Source of the DNA: Candidatus Gastranaerophilales bacterium
Lineage (GTDB): Bacteria > Cyanobacteriota > Vampirovibrionia > Gastranaerophilales > Gastranaerophilaceae
Direction: 5' to 3'
Length of the DNA: 34,326 bases
NCBI GenBank assembly: GCA_944323535.1
Contig: CALUSW010000014.1
Coordinates: forward strand, 1-34,326
Shown here: piece after piece, positions 24,962 through 33,589 of the stretch
Layout: every line of letters begins with the position of its first letter
Numbering within the stretch: position 1 is the stretch's first letter
Notes under the pieces: generated by a model
What the model saw: the letters and a program-made list of their open reading frames with translations, nothing else
What the model was told of the DNA's origin: nothing
Databases searched by the model: none
Position numbers and translations under genes: made by a program

Positions 24962-25300
24962 ATGAAAAAATTAAATAATTCTGATTTTGAGCTTATTCAT
25001 AACATAATTCAAGAAATTGATTTTAATTATGATAGTGAAAAACAGAAAAACACACTTATTTTATCCGAATTATGGGAGAATACAACAGGTAAAAAAATTT
25101 CAAAACTAACTAAAGTTTTTGAAATTTCTGACGATAATGTAATTACCGTTTTATGTGCAGACTCTTTTACAGCAAATGAATTATATTTTTCAAAAGAAAA
25201 TTTACTTGAATTAATGAAAGAAAAAGCACAAAATCTGGGAATAAAAATAAAAGATATTAAGTTTAATTATAAGAAGTGGAAAGAAAAAAATGATGAATAA
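24962..25300 (+). CDS. DciA-like (DUF721) protein
   Basis: A 112-aa protein matching the DUF721/DciA pattern: ILSELWENTTGKKISKLTKV, then a short beta strand with ITVLCADSFTANELYF, and a C-terminal LGIKIKDIKFNY. DciA proteins load the replicative helicase DnaB in bacteria lacking DnaC or DnaI; applied here, that is a family inference. The promoter geometry suggests a leaderless transcript. The 3' end overlaps the start of the next gene by 11 bases. Confidence 0.65.
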   Translation: MKKLNNSDFELIHNIIQEIDFNYDSEKQKNTLILSELWENTTGKKISKLTKVFEISDDNVITVLCADSFTANELYFSKENLLELMKEKAQNLGIKIKDIKFNYKKWKEKNDE

Positions 25301-27458
25301 AAAACGAACAGGGTTTTCGCTTGCTGAATTATTAATTGCCTTGCTGGTAATTAGTATTGTTTTATCTGCAGCAATTCCGACTCTTACAAGAAAATCTGCA
25401 ACAAGTGAGCAAATATGGCGCTGGAGCAGTTCCAATAACAGTGCATATTTTGGTGTAGGAAGTAATCAGAGCGCAATAATCGGTGCCGATTCAATCCCTT
25501 TTTTAAATGATCAATCTATGACACTTGAGCATATTATTTTTGATGATGAAGTTAATGTAACAGACTTAAAATTCAGTAATTACGGGGATAAACTTGTATT
25601 ATTAAAAAAATCTATGAGTGATAATGCAAAATCTCATTTTGTAAACTCTCATATATCTTTTTATAATATGACAAATAGTGCTGATGCAACTACAAATGAT
25701 ATACATTATGCCGGAAGGATTGCATCGGATACTCATAATCTTGCTTTTGGTATCGGAGCACTTCAAAATCTTGATGAAATAACGGATACATTTGACGGAG
25801 ATAATACCGCTATAGGTCATTATACTTTAATGCGTAACAGCAGCGGAAGTTATAATACGGCAATCGGTGAAAAAGCTCTTTCATATAATGAAGCAGGCAG
25901 TCTTAATACGGCTCTGGGATTTAAAAGTTTATTCAGACTTGGCGGTACAACAGGAGAAGATACTATTACTGCCAGTAATAATACTGCAATCGGTTCAGGG
26001 GCAATGCAATACAGTATAGCCGGTACTCAAAATACCGCAGTAGGTTCAGACAGTTTAGCAAAAAATCTTGCCGGCAGCGATAATACTGCAATCGGTTATT
26101 ATGCATTAAATATGGCTGATGAAGGTACCGGCAATACTGCCATTGGTGCAAATTCATGCGCTTTAATGACCGGCGGAGATTATAATATCTGTATAGGAAA
26201 CAGAGCCGGTGTAACAATGAACAGCGAGACAAATTACGGTCTTTTTATAGGAAGCGGTCAGGATGGTGACAATGATACTCCTCTAATCAGCGGTTTTACA
26301 CAGCCTTACGATACTAATGATAAAGAATTATCGGTTAATACAAGAATATTTGCCGTAAAAACCTTTGATTCAGGCTCTGATGCTTTCTATGTAGAGGCTA
26401 ATAAAGGAACTTCGGGATATGAAGCTACAGGACCGGCTGATAACGTAATAACTATGGCTCTTTATAATATAGGTGGTTTGCTTAAAGATGGCGCAATGTA
26501 CACCGGTTTAAGATTTAGCGGCGACCCTACCGATATAAATATTATTACTACAAGAACTGCAAGTGTGGCTGACAGCAGTAATAATAATGGTAATATAAAT
26601 TTTAATGACGGACAGCTTAAATTTGATTTAAGTAAAGATGATAAAGTTAATATTTATACTGATAAAGAAGAAATTAAAGAACTTCAGTTAAACGGTAAAC
26701 TTTCCGTAGAAAACAATAGTTCCGTTAATATGTCGCTAAGTGAAGATTATGGTTTTCAGGTGATTTCTTCAGATTCAACCGGGGCACAATTAGCTATGAA
26801 TGATGAAACTATGTATATTAATTTACCGGGAACATTTAGTCTGGATTCAGAAACGCTTTCCATTAATGAATCGGGAGCAATAACTGTCAAAAACGGTTAT
26901 ATAAGTATGGGTGAAAATGCCGGTAACAGCGTTTATATAAGTAATGAAGATGTTTCAATTCCGGGTGTTACGGGAACTTATGTTTCTGCATCAGTACAGC
27001 AGAGTCTTATAAACCTTTCATCTGCAGTTGAACAAGCTATGTCGTCAGGCGGAGGCGGGGGCTTCTCTGATATAAGACTTAAAGATGTTACGGGTGACTG
27101 TACTATAGGGTTAGACGAAATCAATGCTTTAGAAGTTAAGAATTTTACTTTTAAAAATGACAAAGAAAAAACTCCGCATGTAGGTGTTATAGCCCAGCAG
27201 CTTCAAAAAGTATTCCCTAATTCCGTATTTGAAGATAAAAAAAGCGGATATTTGAAAATCAAAACGGAAGAAATCTTCTATGCCATGGTTAATTCTATTA
27301 AAGAATTATTTGCACAAATACAGGATTTAACAGCAAAAATAACCGGACTTGATAAAAGAATAACCGAACTTGAAAAGCAAAACCAATTACTTTTAGAACA
27401 AAATAAAGCATTTGAAAAGCGGCTTGAAAAATTAGAAAAACAAAATTCCGGCAAATAA
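25290..27458 (+). CDS. Prepilin-type protein with beta-roll repeats and peptidase S74 chaperone tail
   Basis: A 722-aa chimera. The N-terminus is a type IV prepilin signal: basic leader ending in G8, then F9-S-L-A-E13 and a hydrophobic helix. Residues about 170-310 hold repeats of the NTAIGxxAL type (seven or eight copies spaced about 18-30 residues), as in phage tail fibres and trimeric adhesin heads. The C-terminus is a peptidase S74 (intramolecular chaperone) domain starting at S593-D-I-R-L-K, with PHVGVIAQQLQKVFP and a long terminal coiled coil (about 660-718). In S74 proteins the chaperone trimerises the fibre and cuts itself off at this serine. The result would be a pilin-anchored trimeric fibre. 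It overlaps the DciA-like gene by 11 bases; GGA upstream supports the first of two ATGs. Confidence 0.85.
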   Translation: MMNKKRTGFSLAELLIALLVISIVLSAAIPTLTRKSATSEQIWRWSSSNNSAYFGVGSNQSAIIGADSIPFLNDQSMTLEHIIFDDEVNVTDLKFSNYGDKLVLLKKSMSDNAKSHFVNSHISFYNMTNSADATTNDIHYAGRIASDTHNLAFGIGALQNLDEITDTFDGDNTAIGHYTLMRNSSGSYNTAIGEKALSYNEAGSLNTALGFKSLFRLGGTTGEDTITASNNTAIGSGAMQYSIAGTQNTAVGSDSLAKNLAGSDNTAIGYYALNMADEGTGNTAIGANSCALMTGGDYNICIGNRAGVTMNSETNYGLFIGSGQDGDNDTPLISGFTQPYDTNDKELSVNTRIFAVKTFDSGSDAFYVEANKGTSGYEATGPADNVITMALYNIGGLLKDGAMYTGLRFSGDPTDINIITTRTASVADSSNNNGNINFNDGQLKFDLSKDDKVNIYTDKEEIKELQLNGKLSVENNSSVNMSLSEDYGFQVISSDSTGAQLAMNDETMYINLPGTFSLDSETLSINESGAITVKNGYISMGENAGNSVYISNEDVSIPGVTGTYVSASVQQSLINLSSAVEQAMSSGGGGGFSDIRLKDVTGDCTIGLDEINALEVKNFTFKNDKEKTPHVGVIAQQLQKVFPNSVFEDKKSGYLKIKTEEIFYAMVNSIKELFAQIQDLTAKITGLDKRITELEKQNQLLLEQNKAFEKRLEKLEKQNSGK

Positions 27459-27473
27459 ACTAATGATTAAAAA

Positions 27474-27503
27474 CAAAAAAGCAGTTATATTAACTGCTTT
27501 TTT
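27474..27503 (+). terminator. Intrinsic terminator after the S74 pilin gene
   Basis: A perfect stem GCAGTTA/TAACTGC with a 3-base loop, preceded by A6 and followed by T6. Confidence 0.85.
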
Positions 27504-27520
27504 GTTGTAATATTTTTGTT

Positions 27521-27766
27521 ATGAGATTAGATAAGTTTTTAAAAGTATCAAGATTAATAAAAAGAAGAACTGTTGCCAACAAAGTTTCGGATCAGGGCAG
27601 AATATACGTAAATGATATTATTGCAAAACCCGCAAAACAGCTTAAAGAAGGGGATATAATTACAATTGTTCAAGCCGGTGCACAAATAAAAGTAAGAATA
27701 AAAAGAATCCCCTTAAACAATGTATCTGTCCAAGAGGCTTCCGGTTTGTATGAAATTATAAACTAA
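27521..27766 (+). CDS. S4-domain RNA-binding protein (RqcP/Hsp15-like)
   Basis: An 81-aa protein that is essentially one S4 RNA-binding domain: MRLDKFLKVSRLIKRRTVA, DQGRIYVND, AKPAKQLKEGD. It resembles the YabO/RqcP group, which binds stalled 50S subunits in ribosome quality control, and the Hsp15 group. No ribosome-binding site lies between the upstream terminator and the ATG. A TAATAT box ends seven bases before the ATG, which would give a leaderless message. The last four bases overlap the convergent ABC gene. Confidence 0.85.
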   Translation: MRLDKFLKVSRLIKRRTVANKVSDQGRIYVNDIIAKPAKQLKEGDIITIVQAGAQIKVRIKRIPLNNVSVQEASGLYEIIN

Positions 27767-29589
27767 ATATCTTCATTTTCATCATCAAGTCTAATTCTTG
27801 ACAGTTTAACAATTTCTTTAAAATCGGTATATTTATCGCATAATTCCTGAAATGTACCGACATCAATAATAGTTCCGTCTTTTAAATAAGCTATTCTATC
27901 GCAGTTAACAAGTGTTGAAAGCCTGTGCGCAATAGCTATTATGGTTTTGCTGCCTTTTATCTGCGATATAACTTCCGTTAATTTATTTTCTATTTTAACA
28001 TCAAGGTTGGAAGTTGCTTCATCCAAAACTATAATTTCAGGTTCTCGGTATAAAGCTCTTGCAATACCTATTCTTTGCATCTGTCCGCCTGATAAACCGC
28101 TGCCATCCTGTTTCAATTCAATTTCAAGACCGTTTTCGGTTTGTTTTAACTGGTCATATAATTGTGCGGTTTTTAGCACTTCATCAGCTTTTGTTTTGTC
28201 AATATCTTTTCTTTCTACACCCCAGGCTATATTTGTATATATATCTCCTTCTATCGTACAGATTTTCTGCGGAACGTAACCGATAATGTTTCTAAACATC
28301 TGAATATTGTCTGTATTAAGTAATACATTATCAATATAAATATTGCCTTTATATTCAAGGAGCCCTAACAAACAATCAACAAGAGTGCTTTTTCCTGCGC
28401 CTGATAAGCCTACTATTCCTATAAATTCACCTTTTCTTATATCTAAATTTATATCATGCAGTACATTTGTTTTCTTATCATATGAATAACTTAAATCTCT
28501 TATTTGAATGTCTTCATTAAATTTTATTTTTTCTTTTGTATCTTTATTTTTTGAATAATTATAAAGATTATATTCGTCATATAGTTTAAATAATTCATCG
28601 ACTCTGTTTGTATACAGATTTATATAGTTTAAATAAACCTGATTTTTATATACCTGCGGTACAACACGATATATTGCTATAGCGACAACACCGAATGTAA
28701 TTAAGATATTTGAAGGATTTTCCCCGTATTTTGTTAATATACCGAAACAAAGTATAACCATTGTAAATATAAAGATTATTTCAATAATATATTGGGGCAT
28801 TAACGGAATAAGATTAATTTTTTCGTTAAAAGGAATGATTTTTTCGGAAACATTTTTATAAAAATCATAGAAAAATTTCTGGCAGCCGTTAATCTTAATA
28901 TCTTTAATACAGCTTAAACTGCTTATAACGGAGCTGTAAGGTCCATCTGTAAGATTTGCTTTTTTTATGCCGAGTTTCATGCTCCATTGTCTGAAAAATC
29001 CGCTCTGAACAGAACCTGCAATAGAGAAGAAAAGAACGGCAAGCAATGTATATAACGGTAATAAAAACATTAATATTGCAAATACCAGAATAATTACAAG
29101 TGTGTTGGAAATAAAATTAATAACTTTAAATACAAAATACTGCATAACATCGTCAATATTTTGCGTAACTTTGGAAATAATGTTGCTTTTACCTATTTTT
29201 AAATCTGCTTCATAAGGAGAATAAAGGAAAAAATCGAGCATTTTTTCTTTTATTTCAAGTCCCCATTTGCTCATAATTTTATTTTGCCAGTACATAATTA
29301 AAATACTGTATATATTTTTTATAATTATAATTCCGGCAATTAACGCGCCTATAATCAAAATTAAATGATTAATACTGCTGATGCCGAAATGTTCTTTAAA
29401 AAACATAGCAACAGGATTACTGACAACTCTGCCAGGATTAACAAGTATCAACATAAAAGGGAAAACAAGGACAATACTTAAAAACTCCAGAAGGCTGGTC
29501 ATAAAAGCCATAAACAGCATATGAATAAGCTTAAATTCGTAACCTTTGCCGAAATATTGCAAAAATCTTATAAACTGTTTAAAAAACAT
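27763..29589 (-). CDS. ABC exporter, fused membrane and ATPase domains (MsbA/PglK-like)
   Basis: A 608-aa half-transporter that should work as a homodimer. It has about six membrane segments in residues 1-330, then an ATPase domain: Walker A GLSGAGKST with K400, Q-loop VGYVPQ, signature LSGGQMQRIGIARAL, Walker B IIVLDEATSNLD and switch AHRLSTL. The long, irregular membrane domain and overall size recall exporters of lipids or lipid-linked glycans, but the substrate cannot be assigned. AAGGAG precedes the ATG. It follows the helical-repeat gene by 24 bases on the same strand. Confidence 0.88.
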   Translation of the reverse strand: MFFKQFIRFLQYFGKGYEFKLIHMLFMAFMTSLLEFLSIVLVFPFMLILVNPGRVVSNPVAMFFKEHFGISSINHLILIIGALIAGIIIIKNIYSILIMYWQNKIMSKWGLEIKEKMLDFFLYSPYEADLKIGKSNIISKVTQNIDDVMQYFVFKVINFISNTLVIILVFAILMFLLPLYTLLAVLFFSIAGSVQSGFFRQWSMKLGIKKANLTDGPYSSVISSLSCIKDIKINGCQKFFYDFYKNVSEKIIPFNEKINLIPLMPQYIIEIIFIFTMVILCFGILTKYGENPSNILITFGVVAIAIYRVVPQVYKNQVYLNYINLYTNRVDELFKLYDEYNLYNYSKNKDTKEKIKFNEDIQIRDLSYSYDKKTNVLHDINLDIRKGEFIGIVGLSGAGKSTLVDCLLGLLEYKGNIYIDNVLLNTDNIQMFRNIIGYVPQKICTIEGDIYTNIAWGVERKDIDKTKADEVLKTAQLYDQLKQTENGLEIELKQDGSGLSGGQMQRIGIARALYREPEIIVLDEATSNLDVKIENKLTEVISQIKGSKTIIAIAHRLSTLVNCDRIAYLKDGTIIDVGTFQELCDKYTDFKEIVKLSRIRLDDENEDI

Positions 29590-29613
29590 ATTACTCTCCT
29601 TAGTTACAAAAAA

Positions 29614-30339
29614 TTATAACATAGAATATCTTCTGACATACATATTAGTATCATTTGCAAGCAGGTTCAAAATTTGTATAAATATATCATTTTTTTTTGA
29701 TAAATAAAAAGCCGCTTTTGCTGTTTTTTCCCTTATTGTATAGTCTTTTGAAACAGCTGTATTTTTCAGAATATTAAACAATGTATTATCTGAGGTAATT
29801 CTTTCTGATATACTTATTATTGCTTCAAGATTCCAATATAAATTAAAATTTTTTTTGTTAAGCAGATAAGATTTATTATCGGGAATATCTTTTATTGCTA
29901 TTTGTGTTTTTAATATTTCACCAATTATTTTTGAATATAAATACCCTGAGTCATCAACAAAAGGTAAAATTTCAATTATATTTCTTGAAACGGAAGGATT
30001 TATGTCAACTATAGCTTTTATAAAAATATCAAGGATTGATTTTTTTTGAAAAAAATGTTTAAAGTTATTTTGTTTTATTAATTCAAGAATTTTAAAAGAA
30101 GCGGTTTCTCTTATCGGACCGGGTTTATCCGTAAGATTATAAACAAGCATATCCGCCTCGTATTGATTATTAATTTCATTAATTTGGATAATACAAAACT
30201 GTTTTTTTAATTCATTATCGCCGCTAAGTTCTTTAATCAAATCTTCATGAGTATAATCCATAGCGCAGTATTCAACGGCAGATGAGAGCATTTGCATATT
30301 TTTCTCATAATTTATATCAAAAAAATTATTCATAGACAT
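29614..30339 (-). CDS. HEAT/ARM-like helical-repeat protein
   Basis: A 241-aa, apparently all-helical soluble protein with no signal peptide or membrane segment. Repeated units resemble HEAT-like repeats, for example PGPIRETASFKILELIKQN, INPSVSRNIIEILPFV, YTIREKTAKAAFYLSKK and the end DTNMYVRRYSM. Such repeats usually mediate protein-protein contacts. It is the upstream partner of the ABC exporter gene (24-base gap), so a role with that transporter is possible. The ATGs at 30339 and 30333 are both possible starts, neither with a clear ribosome-binding site. Confidence 0.6.
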   Translation of the reverse strand: MSMNNFFDINYEKNMQMLSSAVEYCAMDYTHEDLIKELSGDNELKKQFCIIQINEINNQYEADMLVYNLTDKPGPIRETASFKILELIKQNNFKHFFQKKSILDIFIKAIVDINPSVSRNIIEILPFVDDSGYLYSKIIGEILKTQIAIKDIPDNKSYLLNKKNFNLYWNLEAIISISERITSDNTLFNILKNTAVSKDYTIREKTAKAAFYLSKKNDIFIQILNLLANDTNMYVRRYSML

Positions 30340-30390
30340 TAATATAGCATAGTTGGAGGTTAAAAATGAACTAAAAAAGGTATAAAGTAG

Positions 30391-30420
30391 TTATACTTAT
30401 TGTGGAACATGATATATAAT
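30391..30420 (+). promoter_or_regulatory. Candidate promoter of the 54-aa small gene
   Basis: TTATAC, an 18-base spacer and TATAAT, 28 bases before the ATG at 30448. The -35 box is one arm of an inverted repeat (GTATAA-5-TTATAC, 30380-30396), which could be a regulator site. Confidence 0.4.
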
Positions 30421-30447
30421 AATTTTTAGTGAGAGGCAAGGAATAAA

Positions 30448-30612
30448 ATGAAAGAAATTTTAAATTTTTTTAAAGAAATTTTTATGCTTGATTCAAACGA
30501 AAAAATGCCGATAGGGTTATGCGGTTTTGAATGTGCGGCCGAACCTGTGGTAAAAACTCCAAAACCGAGAAGAAAAAGAGAAATGCGTCTTTCCGAGTTA
30601 ATGGATAAATAA
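30448..30612 (+). CDS. Small protein of unknown function, 54 aa
   Basis: A short open frame starting at ATG 30448 behind AAGGA (6-base spacing) and a candidate promoter. The protein has an amphipathic aromatic N-terminus (FFKEIFMLD), a central GLCGFECAAEP with two cysteines four apart, and a strongly basic PKPRRKREMRLSEL near the C-terminus. I do not recognise the family. A clear ribosome-binding site, its own promoter and a sensible composition argue that it is real. Confidence 0.55.
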   Translation: MKEILNFFKEIFMLDSNEKMPIGLCGFECAAEPVVKTPKPRRKREMRLSELMDK

Positions 30613-30648
30613 TAAATCTTTCCTATTAAATAAATTCAGAATATCCGC

Positions 30649-30677
30649 TTGATGAATAAAATTTGTTGAATTATAAT
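30649..30677 (+). promoter_or_regulatory. ebfC-recR promoter
   Basis: TTGATG, a 17-base spacer and TATAAT: close to consensus, about 37 bases before the ebfC start. Confidence 0.6.
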
Positions 30678-30713
30678 TAAGTTCGGTAGATTAAAGCGAT
30701 ATGGAGTTTAGAA

Positions 30714-31049
30714 ATGAATTTAGCAAATATGATGAAGCAGGCACAGCAGGTGCAGAAAAGATTACAGGACGCACAAAAAGAACTGGCTGCCGTTGAAATA
30801 AAAACAGAAGCTGCAAATGGTGCTGTTACGGTTATTTGTGACGGACATGGGAAATTTAAATCTATCAAATTGACAAAACAGGCTTTAAATTCCGAAAATC
30901 CCGAATCTGTTGATGATGAATCCGTTGAAATGCTTGAAGATTTGATTACTTCCGCAATGAAACAGGCAACGGAAGAAGCAGGCAAAAAAATGCAGGATAA
31001 AATGAAAGGAATTGTTCCTGCTGGCATAAATATTCCCGGATTATTCTAA
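30714..31049 (+). CDS. ebfC: Nucleoid-associated protein YbaB/EbfC
   Basis: A 111-aa member of the YbaB/EbfC family, small dimeric DNA-binding proteins often encoded beside recR. It shows the N-terminal [19 protein letters not shown] helix, the central [13 protein letters not shown], and [22 protein letters not shown] lies 7 bases before the ATG. Its stop overlaps the recR start (TAATG), so the pair is translationally coupled. Confidence 0.93.
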   Translation: MNLANMMKQAQQVQKRLQDAQKELAAVEIKTEAANGAVTVICDGHGKFKSIKLTKQALNSENPESVDDESVEMLEDLITSAMKQATEEAGKKMQDKMKGIVPAGINIPGLF

Positions 31050-31648
31050 TGGAATATACAAAGCCTTTAGCACAATTGATAGAGTTTTTTCAAAAATTCC
31101 CCGGGATAGGACCTAAATCTGCCCAGAGAATGGCTTTTCATCTGCTAAAAATGCCTTTATCAGAGGTTGAAAAATTCTCTAAAGTATTGGTTGAAGCAAA
31201 AGAAAATATTCATTACTGTAGTATTTGTTTTAATATGTCAGCAAATAATCCTTGTGAAATATGTACGGATGAAAGACGTGATAAGACTGTTATCTGTGTA
31301 GTTGCGGAAACAAAAGATTTAATTGCCATAGAAAAAACACGTGAATATAAGGGGCTTTATCATGTTCTGCAAGGAATGCTTTCTCCGTTAGACGGTATAG
31401 GTGTTGAAGATATAAGGATAAAAGAATTATTAACAAGAATTGCAGATACAAATGTTGAAGAAGTTATTCTTGCATTAAGTCCATCCGTAGAGGGTGAAGC
31501 AACAAGCATGTATATTTCAAAGTTATTAAAACCGTTTAATATAAAGATTTCAAGAATTGCTTTCGGGCTGCCTGTAGGCTCCGATTTGGAGTTTGCGGAT
31601 GAAATTACTCTGGCTAAAGCAATAGAAGGAAGACGTGTTATCGATTAA
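31049..31648 (+). CDS. recR: Recombination protein RecR
   Basis: A 199-aa RecR, which acts with RecO (and RecF) in gap repair by RecA loading. Domains in order: helix-hairpin-helix [17 protein letters not shown], a four-cysteine zinc finger ([16 protein letters not shown]), a Toprim domain beginning [17 protein letters not shown], and the C-terminal [19 protein letters not shown]. Standard length and the usual ebfC partner. Confidence 0.96.
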   Translation: MEYTKPLAQLIEFFQKFPGIGPKSAQRMAFHLLKMPLSEVEKFSKVLVEAKENIHYCSICFNMSANNPCEICTDERRDKTVICVVAETKDLIAIEKTREYKGLYHVLQGMLSPLDGIGVEDIRIKELLTRIADTNVEEVILALSPSVEGEATSMYISKLLKPFNIKISRIAFGLPVGSDLEFADEITLAKAIEGRRVID

Positions 31649-31658
31649 GGAGATAAAA

Positions 31659-31835
31659 ATGAGTCAAATAACCATTAGATCCGACAGAGATACGGATTAT
31701 ACTTTCACTTATCAGGGAAAAGACGTTACACTTGAAGCAAGAAGCGTAATAAGTATTGCTAACGGGCTTCAGGATGTTGTATTGCCGACCTGTAAAATGA
31801 AAATTGCCAATAATTTAATTATTATTAAAGAATAA
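31659..31835 (+). CDS. Small protein of unknown function, 58 aa
   Basis: ATG 31659 has AAGGAG at ideal distance, 10 bases after the recR stop, so it is probably the last gene of the ebfC-recR operon. The sequence looks beta-rich: alternating strands such as YTFTYQGKDVTLE, SVISIANGL, and a C-terminal KIANNLIIIKE, with one cysteine. No signal peptide or known motif is visible. A strong terminator follows. The function is unknown. Confidence 0.65.
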   Translation: MSQITIRSDRDTDYTFTYQGKDVTLEARSVISIANGLQDVVLPTCKMKIANNLIIIKE

Positions 31836-31853
31836 AAAAATATGTTTGTTTTT

Positions 31854-31885
31854 TTTCGGATAGATTTTTCTATCCGAAATTTTTT
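31854..31885 (+). terminator. Intrinsic terminator of the ebfC-recR operon
   Basis: An 11-bp perfect stem TTTCGGATAGA/TCTATCCGAAA with a TTTT loop, followed by six T residues. Confidence 0.88.
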
Positions 31886-31993
31886 GTTTTATATTTAAAT
31901 GTGAAGAAAAATTAAAATTATCATTTTCTCCCTAAAGTTATATCATTTTTTTTCCGATATAAAAAAAGTATTTGGTTAAAAAAGGAGAGTTGT

Positions 31994-32227
31994 ATGCCTG
32001 AATTCGGAAAAGAAGCTATTTTCAATAAATATAAAAATATTTTCGGCGATACAAAAGCTACAATTGAAGCTATTCAAAAATACCTTAATGAAAATTCAAC
32101 CTCCAAGACAGAGATAGAAGAAGCATTATATGAAGAGGAACCTGCTGCTTCAATTAATAAAATTTTAAACAGTACTGCTTGTGAAGAAACAAATTCAGCC
32201 ATTCAAAAAATAATTAATAATCTTTAG
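31994..32227 (+). CDS. Small acidic protein of unknown function, 77 aa
   Basis: ATG 31994 follows AAGGAGAG closely. The protein is short, acidic and probably helical (IFNKYKNIFGD, ATIEAIQKYLNE, EIEEALYEEEPAASI, NSAIQKIINNL), with one cysteine and no signal peptide or membrane segment. Upstream lies a 7-bp inverted repeat TTATATC/GATATAA (31938-31962) that might be an operator. It is separated from recR by a terminator and from asnS by 60 bases. I do not recognise the family. Confidence 0.6.
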   Translation: MPEFGKEAIFNKYKNIFGDTKATIEAIQKYLNENSTSKTEIEEALYEEEPAASINKILNSTACEETNSAIQKIINNL

Positions 32228-32257
32228 TTGTTTAAATAAAATTAAAAGTGTGTTATT

Positions 32258-32287
32258 ATTAACCCGCAATGTATATAAGGGGTTAAT
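32258..32287 (+). promoter_or_regulatory. Inverted repeat enclosing the asnS ribosome-binding site
   Basis: A perfect 8-bp inverted repeat ATTAACCC/GGGTTAAT with a 14-base loop ends at the base before the asnS ATG. The ribosome-binding sequence AAGGGG (32277-32282) lies at the loop-stem junction and within the 3' arm, so the RNA hairpin would block translation. It could instead be a DNA operator. It is not a T-box: no T-box core is present. Confidence 0.5.
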
Positions 32288-33571
32288 ATGAAAAAAATAT
32301 GGATTCGTGACATTAAAGATTATGAAGGAAAAGAAGTTACAATCTTAGGGTGGCTTTATAATAAACGCTCAAGCGGTAAGCTGCATTTTCTGCAGTTAAG
32401 AGACGGAACAGGAGAAATTCAGGCAGTTGTTTTTAAAGGAAATGTTCCGGAGAGTGTTTTTGAACTGTCAGATAAAATAACTCAGGAAAGCTCTGTTGCT
32501 GTAAAGGGCATTGTAAAAAAACATGAGCGCTCAAAAATCGGATACGAACTGGATGCAACGGATGTCAAAATTATATCTCCTTCCGTAGATTACCCTATTA
32601 CTCCAAAAGAACACGGAACCCATTTTTTAATGGAGCACAGGCATTTATGGCTTCGTTCTTCGAGACAGCGTGCTATTCTTAATGTTCGCCACAGAATTAT
32701 AAAATCAGTGCGCGACTTTTTCGATTCACATGGCTTTACCTTGGTTGATGCTCCTATTTTTACTCCAAACGCTTGTGAGGGAACAACAAACCTTTTTGAA
32801 ACGGATTATTTTGACACTAAAGCATATTTAACCCAATCAGGACAATTGTATATGGAAGCGGCAGCAATGGCTGTCGGTAAAGCTTATTGTTTCGGTCCTA
32901 CTTTCCGCGCCGAAAAATCAAAAACAAGAAGGCATTTAACGGAATTTTGGATGGTCGAACCTGAAGTTGCCTTCGCCGATATCTATGATGATATGGATTT
33001 AGCGGAAGAATTTATTGAATATATCGTGGCTCAGGTTGTAGAACATAACAGAGCCGATTTAGAGGTTTTAGAGCGCGATATTTCCAAACTGGAAAATATA
33101 AAACGCCCGTTCCCGAGGATTTCTTATGATGAAGCAATTGAAATTCTTCATAAAAAGGGGAATGAAACTCCCCGGGGAGAGGATTTTGGCGGAGATGAAG
33201 AAACTTTGATATCGGAGGAATTTGATAAGCCTGTTATGATTCACCATTATCCTATGGCGGTAAAAGCATTTTATATGAAACAAGACGGAGATAAAGCAGC
33301 TTGTGTTGATGTAATAGCACCAGAAGGTTACGGAGAGATGATAGGCGGCGGTCAAAGAGAGGATGACCTTGAAAAATTAAAAGCAAAAATAAAAGAGAAC
33401 GGTTTATCCGAAGAAGTTTTTGACTGGTATTTAGATTTAAGAAAATACGGTTCCGTCCCTCATGCCGGATTTGGTCTTGGTATTGAAAGAACTGTTGCCT
33501 GGATATGCGGTTTGCCTCATGTAAGGGAAACTATTCCGTTCCCGCGTCTTATGGATAGAATAAGACCATAA
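32288..33571 (+). CDS. asnS: Asparaginyl-tRNA synthetase
   Basis: A 427-aa class IIb aminoacyl-tRNA synthetase that charges tRNA-Asn. The N-terminal OB-fold anticodon domain (about 1-100) includes [20 protein letters not shown]. The catalytic core has [12 protein letters not shown], motif 2 [21 protein letters not shown] in two overlapping pieces, and motif 3 [16 protein letters not shown] with [10 protein letters not shown] at the end. The last pattern and the overall length fit AsnRS, not AspRS. Its ribosome-binding site is inside an inverted repeat. Confidence 0.93.
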   Translation: MKKIWIRDIKDYEGKEVTILGWLYNKRSSGKLHFLQLRDGTGEIQAVVFKGNVPESVFELSDKITQESSVAVKGIVKKHERSKIGYELDATDVKIISPSVDYPITPKEHGTHFLMEHRHLWLRSSRQRAILNVRHRIIKSVRDFFDSHGFTLVDAPIFTPNACEGTTNLFETDYFDTKAYLTQSGQLYMEAAAMAVGKAYCFGPTFRAEKSKTRRHLTEFWMVEPEVAFADIYDDMDLAEEFIEYIVAQVVEHNRADLEVLERDISKLENIKRPFPRISYDEAIEILHKKGNETPRGEDFGGDEETLISEEFDKPVMIHHYPMAVKAFYMKQDGDKAACVDVIAPEGYGEMIGGGQREDDLEKLKAKIKENGLSEEVFDWYLDLRKYGSVPHAGFGLGIERTVAWICGLPHVRETIPFPRLMDRIRP

Positions 33572-33589
33572 TATTTCATGGACTTATTA

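Noticed and set aside
25966-26232. Antisense frame rich in Arg, Leu and Tyr across the S74 pilin repeats.
   Set aside because: Its regular composition is explained by the repeated NTAIG codons on the other strand.
30355-30374. A two-codon frame (ATG AAC TAA) with a perfect GGAGG upstream.
   Set aside because: It is too short to assess and lies upstream of the predicted promoter of the next gene; probably chance.
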